From: Cytophagales bacterium
GTDB taxonomy: Bacteria > Bacteroidota > Bacteroidia > Cytophagales > Cyclobacteriaceae
Length of the DNA stretch: 51,592 nt
NCBI GenBank assembly: GCA_020403045.1
Contig: JADBYK010000039.1
Span: forward strand, 1 to 51,592
Reading direction: 5' to 3'
Below the pieces are notes generated by a model. The model ran no database searches, had not been told where the DNA came from, and saw only the letters and a list, made by a program, of their open reading frames with translations. The position numbers were made by a program, and so were the translations under genes. The first letter of the stretch is position 1. Every line of letters begins with the position of its first letter. Below are positions 41,408 through 51,576 of the stretch, one piece after another.

Positions 41408-42318
41408 AAGTAGTTAGCCAACTATCCTTTTTTTTTGTGGTGTTTGCTCTTTCATGCACGCACGTAAAAAAAGAGAATGTTACAACTCGCATTGATTCGC
41501 TATGGGATGCGCCTGACACCGCGAACATGCCCAACGACCTCACTCGTTATGGCAGGAAGTTAATCACCAACACCTCTTTTTATCTCGGCCCTAAAGCGAT
41601 TGTGGATTCTATTTCTAACGGAATGAATTGTCAGAATTGTCATTTGGATGCCGGCACCAGACCGTATGGAAACAACTTTGGATCAGTCGCATCACTCTAC
41701 CCAAAGTTTCGTGCACGATCTGGTGGAGCAGAAAGCATTGAGAAAAGAGTGAATGATTGCATTCAACGTAGCTTGAACGGGAAGCCACTTGACTCGCTTT
41801 CAAAAGAAATGCGTGCGTTGGTGGCATACATTACGTGGGTCGGTCACGAAGTACCAAAGGGAACGAAGGCAAAGGGATCTGGACTTATTGAAATAAAATT
41901 TCTAAACAGATCGGCTGATCCCCTAAAGGGAAAAAAACTTTATGAAACTCAATGCCGGGTATGTCATCAGAAAAATGGACAAGGGATGATAGCCAGTAAT
42001 GAAAAAGGTTATGTCTATCCACCTCTTTGGGGTACACATAGCTTCAATACGGGAGCGGGTTTATTCCGGATTTCAAACTTCGCAAAATACATCCGGGCTA
42101 ATATGCCACAAGGCGCTACTTATGATAATCCCGTACTAACAGAAGAAGAATCGTGGGATATAGCTGCCTATGTTGTCTCTATGCCTCGGCCAAAAAAAGA
42201 GTTTAAAGGAGACTGGCCAAAAATTGAAACGAAACCCTTTGATCACCCTTTTGGGCCCTATGCGGATACGCTCAGCGAGATAACTCATAAATTTGGGCCG
42301 TGGAAAAATTCCAAATAA
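41404..42318 (+). CDS. Diheme c-type cytochrome lipoprotein, TsdA-like
   Basis: About 304 residues. A lipoprotein signal ends in LSCTH, placing Cys near residue 18. Two heme motifs are seen: CQNCH and CRVCH. The first domain carries NCHLDAGTRPYGNNFGSV and a RVNDCIQRSLNGKPL segment, as in SoxA/TsdA-type cytochromes; the second is an ordinary class I cytochrome c with a distal MPQGATYDNPVLTEEE methionine region. A thiosulfate dehydrogenase-type role is possible but unproven. The start ATG overlaps the hydrolase stop (ATGA). Confidence 0.9.
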   Translation: MKVVSQLSFFFVVFALSCTHVKKENVTTRIDSLWDAPDTANMPNDLTRYGRKLITNTSFYLGPKAIVDSISNGMNCQNCHLDAGTRPYGNNFGSVASLYPKFRARSGGAESIEKRVNDCIQRSLNGKPLDSLSKEMRALVAYITWVGHEVPKGTKAKGSGLIEIKFLNRSADPLKGKKLYETQCRVCHQKNGQGMIASNEKGYVYPPLWGTHSFNTGAGLFRISNFAKYIRANMPQGATYDNPVLTEEESWDIAAYVVSMPRPKKEFKGDWPKIETKPFDHPFGPYADTLSEITHKFGPWKNSK

Positions 42319-42394
42319 TAGTAGTACCAAAACGATCTAAACATTCACATTTTTTGTTTCATCAAAGTACAGACTAAACCAGGGCATTCCCACG

Positions 42395-44629
42395 ATGAAA
42401 TTGACTATTCCAGATAAAACGACTACTATACGCCAAACATTTCCAGTGTTAGAGATGACCTGTGGTGCATGCGCAGTCAGTGTAGAGTCACTATTAAGAA
42501 AAACAGATGGGATAAAGGAAGCAGCGGTGAACTATGCGAATCAAAATGCCCTCATTGAATATGATCAAAAACGCATCCAACCACAGGCGATACAACAAGC
42601 CGTGAGAGCCATCGGGTATGACCTTGTCATCGACACCGAGAATGCGCAAATCATTCAAGAAGAGGCGCAGCATAGTCAATACGAATCCCTGAAAAGACGA
42701 ACGATCTGGTCAAGTATTCTATCATTCCCGGTTTTTATGATAGGTATGTTCTGGATGGATATGCCGTATGGAAATTATATTTCAATGGTATTATCGGCAC
42801 CGGTGGTATTCTACTTTGGCCGTAGCTATTTTGTTCATGCCTATAAGCAAGCCTCTTTCGGAAAAGCAAACATGGATACCCTGGTTGCGCTTTCTACAGG
42901 CATTGCATTCTTGTTCAGCCTATTCAACACCATCTTTCCTGAATTCTGGCATCAACGAGGTATCCATCCACACGTCTACTATGAAGCCGCAGCTGTCGTG
43001 ATTACATTCATCTCGCTTGGAAAATGGTTGGAAGAAAAAGCAAAGTCAAACACTTCTTCCGCCATCAAGAAACTGATGAGCCTGCAACCAAAAACGGTGC
43101 GAGTTCTTAAAAATGGTTTGGAAGAAGAAATAGCTACCTCTCAAGTAGTGGTGGGCAATATCATTATCATACGGCCGGGAGAAAAAATACCGTTAGACGG
43201 AATAGTCGTTGAAGGAAAATCTTTTATAGATGAGTCCATGATTTCTGGCGAGCCGATTGCGGTTGAAAAATACGCTGGCGAAAAAGTATTTGCGGGCACC
43301 ATCAACCAAAAAGGAAATTTTCAATTTGAAGTACAAAAAACAAGTAGCGAAACAGTACTGGCTCAAATCATTAAAATGGTTCAGCAAGCGCAAGGCAGCA
43401 AAGCGCCTATCCAATTAAAGGCAGATAAGATAGCTAGCGTGTTCGTACCAATTGTGATGGTGATTTCAGTTTGCACCTTTATCATCTGGATGATGGTTGG
43501 CGGTGAAAATGCATTCACCCACGCACTTCTGACTTCCTTAACGGTACTGGTCATCGCTTGTCCTTGCGCACTGGGGTTGGCAACACCCACTGCCTTAATG
43601 GTAGGCATCGGTAAAGGCGCGGAAAGCAATATTCTCATCAAAGATGCCGAAAGCTTAGAGCAAGCGCATCGGATTTCGATAATCGCATTGGATAAGACCG
43701 GAACGATTACGGAGGGAAAACCAACCGTAAAGCATATCCGTTGGTTGACTCATTCTTCCGCCCAACATCAATCAGCATTATATTCTTTGGAATTAAAATC
43801 GGAACATCCTTTAGCACAAGCTATTGTTGACAACTTGACAAGAAACAATATTTCAACGGCACCGATCACTGAATTTGAAAGCATCACAGGAAAGGGTGCC
43901 AAAGCAAAAGTAGCAGGCGAAACCTATTTTGTGGGGAATCAGAAATTGATGGTCGATAACAATATTGTTTTCTCTGCTGAAGTAAAATCCCTTTCTCTGG
44001 AGTGGGAAACAAAGGCCAATACCATTGTCTACTTCTCTGACACGGTCAATGTATTAGCAATGGTCGCGATAGAAGACAAAATTAAAGAGTCATCAAAAAG
44101 TGCCGTTGCGGAATTGCAAAAAATGGGCATTGAAGTGCATTTAGTAACTGGAGACAATGCTCAGACAGCCGAGGCAGTAGCCAGACAAGTGGGAATCCAA
44201 CACTTCCAATCAGAAATGCTTCCTGCTAACAAAGCGCGGTACATCGAGCAATTGCAAAAGTCGGGGAAAATTGTGGGCATGGTTGGCGATGGTATCAATG
44301 ACTCACAGGCATTGGCGCAAGCAAATGTGAGTATGGCGATGGGTAAAGGATCTGACATTGCTATGGACACGGCCGCGATGACATTACTCACTTCCGATTT
44401 GCAAAGCATACCAAAAGCCCTTAAGTTGTCGAGTCGCATCGTGCAGGGAATTCACCAGAATCTGTTTTGGGCATTCATCTACAATGTTATTGGAATACCA
44501 ATTGCAGCCGGAATATTGTATCCCTATAACGGATTCCTACTAAATCCCATGATTGCTGGCGCGGCTATGGCGCTTAGTTCGGTGAGTGTAGTAAGTAATA
44601 GTTTACGATTAAAATGGGTACGACTGTAA
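42395..44629 (+). CDS. copA: Copper-translocating P1B-type ATPase
   Basis: A 744-residue heavy-metal ATPase. One N-terminal HMA domain with MTCGAC (21-26), eight membrane segments, CPC at 389-391 in the ion path, phosphorylation motif DKTGT from Asp433, HPLAQAI in the nucleotide-binding domain, and the hinge GDGINDSQALAQA. CPC and the HMA CxxC fit Cu+ export; silver is also possible. A CopZ-like gene lies 21 bases downstream and a cytochrome c upstream. Confidence 0.95.
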   Translation: MKLTIPDKTTTIRQTFPVLEMTCGACAVSVESLLRKTDGIKEAAVNYANQNALIEYDQKRIQPQAIQQAVRAIGYDLVIDTENAQIIQEEAQHSQYESLKRRTIWSSILSFPVFMIGMFWMDMPYGNYISMVLSAPVVFYFGRSYFVHAYKQASFGKANMDTLVALSTGIAFLFSLFNTIFPEFWHQRGIHPHVYYEAAAVVITFISLGKWLEEKAKSNTSSAIKKLMSLQPKTVRVLKNGLEEEIATSQVVVGNIIIIRPGEKIPLDGIVVEGKSFIDESMISGEPIAVEKYAGEKVFAGTINQKGNFQFEVQKTSSETVLAQIIKMVQQAQGSKAPIQLKADKIASVFVPIVMVISVCTFIIWMMVGGENAFTHALLTSLTVLVIACPCALGLATPTALMVGIGKGAESNILIKDAESLEQAHRISIIALDKTGTITEGKPTVKHIRWLTHSSAQHQSALYSLELKSEHPLAQAIVDNLTRNNISTAPITEFESITGKGAKAKVAGETYFVGNQKLMVDNNIVFSAEVKSLSLEWETKANTIVYFSDTVNVLAMVAIEDKIKESSKSAVAELQKMGIEVHLVTGDNAQTAEAVARQVGIQHFQSEMLPANKARYIEQLQKSGKIVGMVGDGINDSQALAQANVSMAMGKGSDIAMDTAAMTLLTSDLQSIPKALKLSSRIVQGIHQNLFWAFIYNVIGIPIAAGILYPYNGFLLNPMIAGAAMALSSVSVVSNSLRLKWVRL

Positions 44630-44650
44630 CAACATTGTTAAATTTGAAGT

Positions 44651-44866
44651 ATGGAAAAGCTACTTTTTAAAACCAATATCAAATGCGATGGCTGTATCGC
44701 TAAAGTAAAACAAAGCCTCAATGAAGTTGCCGGAGAAAATAACTGGCAAGTAGATATAGCTGATCCCGCCAAAATCTTAACGGTAACCGGAACTGCAAAC
44801 ACTACCAGCATTATCGAATCACTTCAAAAGGTAGGTTACAAAGCAGAGAAATTAGAAAGCAAATAA
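44651..44866 (+). CDS. CopZ-like heavy-metal chaperone
   Basis: A 71-residue single HMA-domain protein: LLFKTNIKCDGCIAKVKQSL holds the CxxC metal site (CDGC), followed by the usual beta-alpha-beta-beta-alpha pattern ending IIESLQKVGYKAEKLE. Probably hands Cu+ to the upstream ATPase; the methionine usually before the first Cys is replaced by isoleucine and lysine. Confidence 0.92.
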   Translation: MEKLLFKTNIKCDGCIAKVKQSLNEVAGENNWQVDIADPAKILTVTGTANTTSIIESLQKVGYKAEKLESK

Positions 44867-44913
44867 GCTTGCCACCTTTCATTGTACACCTGCAATGATT
44901 GGCGATACATTTG

Positions 44914-46602
44914 TTATTCGGTTTTTTTCCATCCCGGCCCCCTCACAACTCTTCCCGGTCTTGCATTTGTATGCTCCCCGTTCTCTAGTACTTGTGTTCC
45001 ATTCACAAATACATGAACCATTCCCGTGCTGTATTGATGTGGATTTTCAAAAGTAGCATGGTCTGCAATTTTCGTTGGGTCAAAAATCGCAACATCACCA
45101 AAATACCCCGGCATTAATGCTCCACGCTTTTGAATCTTTAGATTGGATGCAGGTAAAGAAGTAAGTCTGCGAATTGCTTCTTCCAGCGAAATAACTTTCT
45201 CCTCGCGCACATACTTTCCCAGCAATCGGGAAAAATTTCCATAGGCACGTGGATGGGTCGGGATTTTTAAGAAATTACCCGATGCAGTAGATGATTCCGC
45301 ATCCGACCCAAAACTGATGTAGGGAAGTTGAATTTGACGCTTCACGTTTTCCTCTGTCATTAGAAAGTAGGCCGTCCCTACACGAGTGCCATCAGTGATC
45401 ACCAAATCCATTGCAGTTTCTTCAGGCGTCTTACCATATATTTTGGCTACCTGCCCGAGCGTCTTGCCTGTAAAGTTTCTTCGCAGAGAATCATTGGTGA
45501 AGCCCATCAATAATACTTTATCAAAATCGCCAGCCAACATCATTAGGTTTTCCCATTCATTGGTAGGCGTGCGCATTTCTTGCAATGCCTTCTTGCGTAT
45601 CACAGGGTTTTGCATTCGCTTAATCCATTCTTTTAAACCACCTTCCTGTAGCCAAGGAGGCATCGCTGCATCCAAGCCTGTAGCGCCAGCAGTATAGGTA
45701 TACATGTCGGCAGTGATCTTTAATCCTTCCTGGTTGGCGTTGTCAATCATAGCTATCACAGAATCAATTTTATTCCAGTTGTCTTTGCCACTGAATTTCA
45801 AATGGTAAATCTCTGCGGGAAGCTTTGCCTCGCGTGCAATACGGATGGTTTCATTGACTGCTTCAAAAATTGAATTTCCTTCACTTCGAATATGGGCGAT
45901 GTACATACCGCCAGAAGCGGCCGCCACTTTGCTTAACTCAATCAATTCTTCCGTGCTGGCATAATTCGCAGGGGCATAGATCAACGCAGAGGTGACACCC
46001 ATTGCGCCTTCATCCATCGCTTGCTTAACAAGGGCTTTCATTCGTTCCAATTCCTCTGCGGAAGGAGCACGATTGGCATACCCTAATTCATGAACACGTA
46101 CGGTAATAGCGCTCACAAAAGAAGCTACATTGGTTGATATACCCTTTCTCTCTAAGCCTTCTAGGTATTGGCCAAGCGTAGTCCAGTCAATCTTATAAGC
46201 CCAATCGGGATCGCGCTTCATGGCTTCCTCATCATCTGCCTTCATCTTATCATTCATCGGGCCCATAGAGCCTTCGCCAAATACTTCCAATGTCACTCCT
46301 TGACGAATATCACTTTGAGAATTCCCATCAAAAAGCAAGGAGCCCTCCGCATGACTCAACATATTAATGAACCCGGGAGCAACCGCCAATCCTTTCGCAT
46401 CAATCTCTTTCTTTCCAACCGCATTTTTTAAATCTCCAATGAAGGCAAGGGTATCGGCATTCATTCCTACATCTGCCATCATTCCTGGCTTTCCAGAGCC
46501 ATCATAAACGGTGCCACCTCGAATAATTACATCATACGTTTGCTTTTTGCAAGATGCCAACGCTACGAACATGGCGATAAACAAAGTCATGTACTTTTTC
46601 AT
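44914..46602 (-). CDS. Amidohydrolase-family lipoprotein, D-aminoacylase-like, first metal His missing
   Basis: A 562-residue lipoprotein (LFIAMFVALASCKK, lipobox Cys at 18) of the N-acyl-D-amino-acid deacylase/dihydroorotase-like branch: IIRGGTVYDGSGKPG, then VAPGFINMLSHAEG, IAHIRSEGNS, EIYHLKFSG and the terminal GYFGDVAIFDP. In its paralogue downstream (46685-48193) the metal motif is PGFIDTHSHHD. Here the first histidine is Leu82 and the motif reads FINMLSHAE, so the metal centre must differ. GEGSMGP replaces the NCGFS-type cysteine segment of D-aminoacylase. Likely a distinct subfamily with unknown substrate. It lies 82 bases upstream of nothing on its own strand but head-to-tail with the paralogue. 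Confidence 0.88.
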   Translation of the reverse strand: MKKYMTLFIAMFVALASCKKQTYDVIIRGGTVYDGSGKPGMMADVGMNADTLAFIGDLKNAVGKKEIDAKGLAVAPGFINMLSHAEGSLLFDGNSQSDIRQGVTLEVFGEGSMGPMNDKMKADDEEAMKRDPDWAYKIDWTTLGQYLEGLERKGISTNVASFVSAITVRVHELGYANRAPSAEELERMKALVKQAMDEGAMGVTSALIYAPANYASTEELIELSKVAAASGGMYIAHIRSEGNSIFEAVNETIRIAREAKLPAEIYHLKFSGKDNWNKIDSVIAMIDNANQEGLKITADMYTYTAGATGLDAAMPPWLQEGGLKEWIKRMQNPVIRKKALQEMRTPTNEWENLMMLAGDFDKVLLMGFTNDSLRRNFTGKTLGQVAKIYGKTPEETAMDLVITDGTRVGTAYFLMTEENVKRQIQLPYISFGSDAESSTASGNFLKIPTHPRAYGNFSRLLGKYVREEKVISLEEAIRRLTSLPASNLKIQKRGALMPGYFGDVAIFDPTKIADHATFENPHQYSTGMVHVFVNGTQVLENGEHTNARPGRVVRGPGWKKTE

Positions 46603-46684
46603 GTGCTAATATTTAATTTTTTAGGTCACATGGAATGGCCAGAGCCATTTCATGAAACTACATTTTTAAGATTTACAATTATTC

Positions 46685-48193
46685 TTATTGTCTATAAATT
46701 ACTTTCCCAACTAAATTGCCTGTAACATTTCCTTTTAAAAATACTTCTTGCCCATTTACCCAGACTTGGTCAATTCCTTTTGAAACGAGCTGTGGGTTTT
46801 GAATGGTTGCTTCATCCTTCACCGACTTTTCATCAAATAATACAAGATCAGCATAATTCCCAACTTTAATCCGGCCACGCTTTTTTATTCCGATCTGATC
46901 TGCCGCAAGGCCAGTCATTTTATAAATTGCTTCCGACATTGCAATAGTCTTTTCATCTCGTACGTAATGTCCTAGCACTCGGGTGAATGCACCAAAACCG
47001 CGAGGGTGCCTTCCCGCACTCGTTCCATCTGAACAAATGTTGGTGTATTGCCATTTCATCAATTTCTTTACATCCTCCTCATCCATACTAGTAGCTACTA
47101 TACTCCCGCCACAATCATCATTCTTTTTCCGACATTCGTCTAATCGCTTAATTATTTCGACAAGCATTTTCTCCGGAGACATTTTTTCAAGACTCGCTAC
47201 TTCAGCCAAACTCTTTCCATTATAATCCGGATTAGGTCCGTATTTGCTGAAGATAATTCCTTCAGCGCTAGTAACTTCTTTTAAAATGAAAGCAGCCTCT
47301 TTCTCGTCTGTAAAATTACGCTCAGGGAAAAGAACCCGAATAGTAGATGACCAATAAGTGTATGGATAAAGATCGGCCGTTATTTCAATCCCTTCCTTTC
47401 TTGCCTCATTGAGCAATAATAATGCACTATCCGCTTTTCCCCATAGCCCACGCATAGCTAATTTAAAATGACTGATCTGCACAGGAATTTTCACCTCGCG
47501 ACCGATCGTGATTATTTCCTGGAGGGCATCCCAAAAATACCTATCCTCGCTGCGAAGGTGACTAATATATCTTCCGTTGTAATCCGGCAATACCTTAGCA
47601 AGTAGAAGCACTTCTTCTTTTGAAGAATAAATGCCGGGATCATATTCCAGACCCGTTGACAAACCAAAGGCTCCCGCTTGCATATCGTCCTTCAAGAGTT
47701 TGATCATACTATCAATTTCAGCTTGCGTTGATTTTCTTTTGAAATCAGCACTCAACACCTGATCGCGAAGTGTATTATGACCGCTATAAGAGCCCACGTT
47801 TACGGCCACAGGGCTGTCAATAAGTAGTTGAAAATATTTTTTTAGTGGCAAATCGGAGCCACCATCTTGCCCTACAATAATGGTAGTGATTCCCTGGCTT
47901 ACTAAAGCAAGCCCGGAAGGATCTTCACTTAAACCTCTATCGTGATGGCTATGGGTGTCGATAAACCCAGGAGCGAGAATCAACCCATTGCCATTCACTT
48001 CTTTTAGTCCGATGGCTTTTGAAAGATCTCCTACAAAAGCAATGGTATCAGCATTGATGGCCAGATCAGTAACAACCCCAGGATTTCCAGAACCATCGAA
48101 CAACATTCCCCCGCGAATGACAACCTCGTATTTCTGCTTTTGGCAACCTAAACACAAAAAAGCGACTATAGAAAACAAACAAATCTTGGTCAT
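46685..48193 (-). CDS. Amidohydrolase-family lipoprotein, D-aminoacylase-like
   Basis: A 502-residue lipoprotein (FSIVAFLCLGCQKQ, Cys at 17). VIRGGMLFDGSGNPG and APGFIDTHSHHD (His81, His83) start the amidohydrolase barrel; ISHLRSED and QISHFKLAMRG carry further metal histidines, and GSYSGHNTLR, a late GHYVRDEKTI and KVGNYADLVLFD complete the D-aminoacylase-like pattern. It transcribes toward the paralogue 82 bases downstream, so both may form one transcript. Substrate could be an N-acyl or cyclic amide amino acid derivative, at the cell surface or periplasm. Confidence 0.92.
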   Translation of the reverse strand: MTKICLFSIVAFLCLGCQKQKYEVVIRGGMLFDGSGNPGVVTDLAINADTIAFVGDLSKAIGLKEVNGNGLILAPGFIDTHSHHDRGLSEDPSGLALVSQGITTIIVGQDGGSDLPLKKYFQLLIDSPVAVNVGSYSGHNTLRDQVLSADFKRKSTQAEIDSMIKLLKDDMQAGAFGLSTGLEYDPGIYSSKEEVLLLAKVLPDYNGRYISHLRSEDRYFWDALQEIITIGREVKIPVQISHFKLAMRGLWGKADSALLLLNEARKEGIEITADLYPYTYWSSTIRVLFPERNFTDEKEAAFILKEVTSAEGIIFSKYGPNPDYNGKSLAEVASLEKMSPEKMLVEIIKRLDECRKKNDDCGGSIVATSMDEEDVKKLMKWQYTNICSDGTSAGRHPRGFGAFTRVLGHYVRDEKTIAMSEAIYKMTGLAADQIGIKKRGRIKVGNYADLVLFDEKSVKDEATIQNPQLVSKGIDQVWVNGQEVFLKGNVTGNLVGKVIYRQ

Positions 48194-48301
48194 AGTAAAT
48201 CAATTAGCAGAAGAAATGTAGTAAAATGAATGACAATTATCAAAGTGAAATTCAAAATTGCAAATACCGTTTTCCTATATTAGTAGCTTCTACTATACTC
48301 C

Positions 48302-49219
48302 ATGCAAACCACTTCTCATCTCCTCCTGATACGTCCTGCTAAATTTACCTTTAATACGGAAACAGCTGTGAACAACACTTTTCAATCTGCCAAAGATATC
48401 GATGCGCAAACAACGGCCTTGCAAGAATTCGATGGCTTGGTAAAAATGTTGGAACAAAACGGTATGGATGTCACGACCGTTAACGATACCGAAGAGCCGC
48501 ATACGCCCGACTCAATTTTTCCCAATAATTGGATCTCTTTTCATGACAATGATCAGATCGTGCTGTATCCAATGTATGCCCACAATAGAAGGTTGGAGCG
48601 AAAACCACACGTCATTGAAAAGCTAAAAACAAAGTTCAATGTAACTGGTGTAATTGATTTATCGGTTTATGAGAATAGTCAGGTCTATTTAGAAGGAACG
48701 GGAAGTATGGTTTTGGATCGTGAAAATAAAATTGCTTATGCTTGCCTTTCTGAACGTACAAATTTAAATGTCTTAAAAGATTTCTGTCACCAACTAGGGT
48801 ACAGACCTATTGCGTTTACTGCCACCGATTCAAAAGGCTTTCCCATCTACCACACCAATGTGATGATGTGCGTGGCCGATCAGTTTGTGGTCATTTGTCT
48901 GGAATCGGTAAAAGATATAGATGAGCGCGGTAGCCTGGTTGGGTTTATCAAAAACGCGAAAAAAGAAATTATTGACATCTCCATAGACCAAATGAACCAT
49001 TTTGCGGGCAATATGCTACAAGTTGAAAGTGCGAACGGAACAAAGTTTTTGGTAATGTCTTCGCAAGCCTATCAATCACTCAGGGAAAATCAGATTGCTA
49101 AAATTGAAAGTTATTGCCAAATTCTTCATTCTAATCTGGCAACCATTGAAAGAAATGGAGGCGGAAGCGCCCGTTGTATGATAGCCGAAGTATTTCTATC
49201 CGAAGTTACAAAGACCTAA
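48302..49219 (+). CDS. ctlX: Citrulline utilization hydrolase CtlX
   Basis: A 305-residue guanidino-group-modifying (pentein) enzyme related to arginine deiminase. RPAKFTFNTETAVNN at the start, DSIFPNNWISFHDND with acidic substrate contacts, YHTNVMMCVADQFVV with the core histidine region, and GGGSARCMIAEVF with the C-terminal catalytic cysteine fit CtlX. CtlX is described as converting citrulline to ornithine. Together with arginase and arginine decarboxylase elsewhere in the window it points to active use of arginine-derived nitrogen. Divergent from the amidohydrolase gene pair. Confidence 0.9.
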   Translation: MQTTSHLLLIRPAKFTFNTETAVNNTFQSAKDIDAQTTALQEFDGLVKMLEQNGMDVTTVNDTEEPHTPDSIFPNNWISFHDNDQIVLYPMYAHNRRLERKPHVIEKLKTKFNVTGVIDLSVYENSQVYLEGTGSMVLDRENKIAYACLSERTNLNVLKDFCHQLGYRPIAFTATDSKGFPIYHTNVMMCVADQFVVICLESVKDIDERGSLVGFIKNAKKEIIDISIDQMNHFAGNMLQVESANGTKFLVMSSQAYQSLRENQIAKIESYCQILHSNLATIERNGGGSARCMIAEVFLSEVTKT

Positions 49220-49263
49220 GTCAAGATATTCTTTAGTATATTTAAACATACAATATTCTAGAT

Positions 49264-51573
49264 ATGCTAGCTTCTCCCTACTTACAATCAAATCCGAACT
49301 TACATATTTTTCTTCCGATCTTTTACATTGTTTGGAGTGATGCCGTACTCACGCCCAGCGAAATTAAAGTAATCAAAGATTCAATTGGCCAACAAAAATG
49401 GCTTAGTGAAAAAGAAAAAAGATTTTTGCTGGACCAAATCAATCCCACGTATCCACCCTCACCCGATGAATTCAGGGATTGGCTCACCGAGATTCGAAAA
49501 TCGTTGGACACCATTCCTACTTCGTCCAACCCGAAACTAGTCGACATAGGTATAGCGCTGGCGCAGCTTCATTCTTCGACACTTCTCAACGGAGAACTCA
49601 CCGAAGCGAAAGAATCACTGTCAGGAATTGACAAAACACTCGGCCTTATTGATGGCGAAGTTGTGTATCAGTTTTATCCGGAAAAACGAACTACCATTAC
49701 TGAGCAGCAAACAACAAAAACTACTTTTGATGTTAACCAACTCGCAAAACTACTGGATGGAGATCAAGCCGATATCATCAAAAAAGTAAAGGCGGTTATT
49801 GCTGATCCTGAATTTAAGTATTTCGAAACGGACAATCTTCAAGCCAATCGCGAAAAAATTTACCAATGGTGCAAACAATTGGCTGAACAGGGTTTTGGAT
49901 CCATGGCCTATCCCAAAGAATATGGCGGTCAGGGAGATATGCTAAAGTATTTTTCAATCATGGAAACCTTAAGCTATCATGACCTCAGTCTAGTGATCAA
50001 GTTTGGTGTTCAATTCGGTTTGTTTGGCATGAGCGTCTACTTTTTGGGTACAGAAAAACACCACAAAAAATATCTACAACAGATTGGCGAACTCGATTTA
50101 CCCGGATGTTTTGCAATGACCGAAACAGGCCATGGATCAAACGTAAAAGGAATAGAAACAACAGCTACGTACGAGCACGCTACCAAAACACTCGTTGTTA
50201 ATACACCCAATGAGCTGGCCAAAAAGGAATACATTGGGAATGCTGCCGTTCATGGACAGATGGCAACTACGTTTGTGAAATTGATTGTCGATGGTAAAGA
50301 TTATGGAGTAAGTGCTGTGCTTGTTCCTATTCGAGATAAAAATGGAAAAACACTTCCCGGAATCACCATCGAAGATTGTGGTCGTAAGATGGGATTAAAT
50401 GGCGTGGATAACGGAAAAATACATTACAACAAGGTAGTTGTTCCAGTTGAAAATCTTCTGGATCGCTTTGCCAGCATCAATAGTGAAGGGAAATTCGAAA
50501 GTCCTATCGCAAGCGACAACCGTAGATTCTTTACTATGCTGGGCACCCTCGTGGGTGGTAGAATTGGCATACCGCGTTCGGGACTAAGTGCTTCGAAATC
50601 CGGATTGACCATAGCCATCCGCTATGGCGATCAACGAAAACAATTTGGGCCAGAGGGAGCCAGCGAAATTCCAATTTTAAACTATCGAACCCATCAACGC
50701 AGGTTAATGCCTCTTCTGGCGAATGCTTATGCACTGCATTTCTCATTGCAATATTTAACAAAGCGATTTGTGAATCGAACAGAAGAAGATATGCAGGAGA
50801 TTGAAGCACTTGCCGCAGGACTTAAAGCGTTTGCCACTTGGAATACAACCGATACCTTACAAGAATGTAGAGAGGCTTGCGGTGGCAAAGGGTACCTTTC
50901 TGAAAACAGAATTGAGCGACTGAAGAACGACACTGACATCTACACCACTTTTGAAGGTGATAACACAGTTTTGTTGCAACTGGTGGCAAAAAGCAGGCTA
51001 ACAGAATTCAAACAGGAGTTCAGCAACATGGGCATGTTTGGCATACTCAATTTTGTTGCTGAGCAGGCGTCCTCCTCTTTATCCGAGTTGAACCCGTTCT
51101 TTACAGGCAATACCAATGAAGAGCACCTGCTCGATTTTGAATTTCAACTAGAGGCATTTAGACATCGCGAGCGAGACATACTCATTTCTGCGGCTCAACG
51201 ACTAAAGAAACATATCAAAGGTGGCATGGATTCCTTTGATGCTTTCAATGTAAGTCAGCATCATCTCATGGAAGTGGGATTGGCACATGTTGAAAGAGTG
51301 ATCCTCGAAAAATTCATTGAGCAGGTCAGTCAAACAGAAGAGGCGGGCTGCAAAGCAGTGCTCACGAAGTTATGCCAACTTTTCGCGTTGTCACACATTG
51401 AAAAGAACAAAGGGTGGTATTTGGAAAGCGGGTATATGGAAGGGGCCAAGACAAAAGCCGTTCGAAAACTCGTCAATCAACTTTGCTGGGAGGTAAGGCA
51501 AGAAGCTGTGCCGCTAGTAGATGCGTTCAAGATACCTGAGAGTTGTCTGGCAGCACCTATCGCAAGAAGGTGA
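49264..51573 (+). CDS. Acyl-CoA oxidase-like flavoprotein with an N-terminal TerB-like helical domain
   Basis: A 769-residue protein. From about residue 190 it is an acyl-CoA dehydrogenase/oxidase: YGGQGDMLKYFSIMETLSYH, FAMTETGHGSNVKGIETTA, NTPNELAKKEYIGNAAVHG, then GLNGVDNGKIHYNKV, RRFFTMLGTLVGGRI, RKQFGP and CGGKGYL with the late TTFEGDNTVL. Wording is closer to eukaryotic-type ACOX enzymes than to ordinary FadE. Residues 10-75 (FLPIFYIVWSDAVLTPSEIK, WLSEKEKRFLLDQI) resemble a TerB-like helical domain found in other contexts. It should oxidise acyl-CoA with FAD, feeding beta-oxidation. Confidence 0.9.
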   Translation: MLASPYLQSNPNLHIFLPIFYIVWSDAVLTPSEIKVIKDSIGQQKWLSEKEKRFLLDQINPTYPPSPDEFRDWLTEIRKSLDTIPTSSNPKLVDIGIALAQLHSSTLLNGELTEAKESLSGIDKTLGLIDGEVVYQFYPEKRTTITEQQTTKTTFDVNQLAKLLDGDQADIIKKVKAVIADPEFKYFETDNLQANREKIYQWCKQLAEQGFGSMAYPKEYGGQGDMLKYFSIMETLSYHDLSLVIKFGVQFGLFGMSVYFLGTEKHHKKYLQQIGELDLPGCFAMTETGHGSNVKGIETTATYEHATKTLVVNTPNELAKKEYIGNAAVHGQMATTFVKLIVDGKDYGVSAVLVPIRDKNGKTLPGITIEDCGRKMGLNGVDNGKIHYNKVVVPVENLLDRFASINSEGKFESPIASDNRRFFTMLGTLVGGRIGIPRSGLSASKSGLTIAIRYGDQRKQFGPEGASEIPILNYRTHQRRLMPLLANAYALHFSLQYLTKRFVNRTEEDMQEIEALAAGLKAFATWNTTDTLQECREACGGKGYLSENRIERLKNDTDIYTTFEGDNTVLLQLVAKSRLTEFKQEFSNMGMFGILNFVAEQASSSLSELNPFFTGNTNEEHLLDFEFQLEAFRHRERDILISAAQRLKKHIKGGMDSFDAFNVSQHHLMEVGLAHVERVILEKFIEQVSQTEEAGCKAVLTKLCQLFALSHIEKNKGWYLESGYMEGAKTKAVRKLVNQLCWEVRQEAVPLVDAFKIPESCLAAPIARR

Positions 51574-51576
51574 TAC

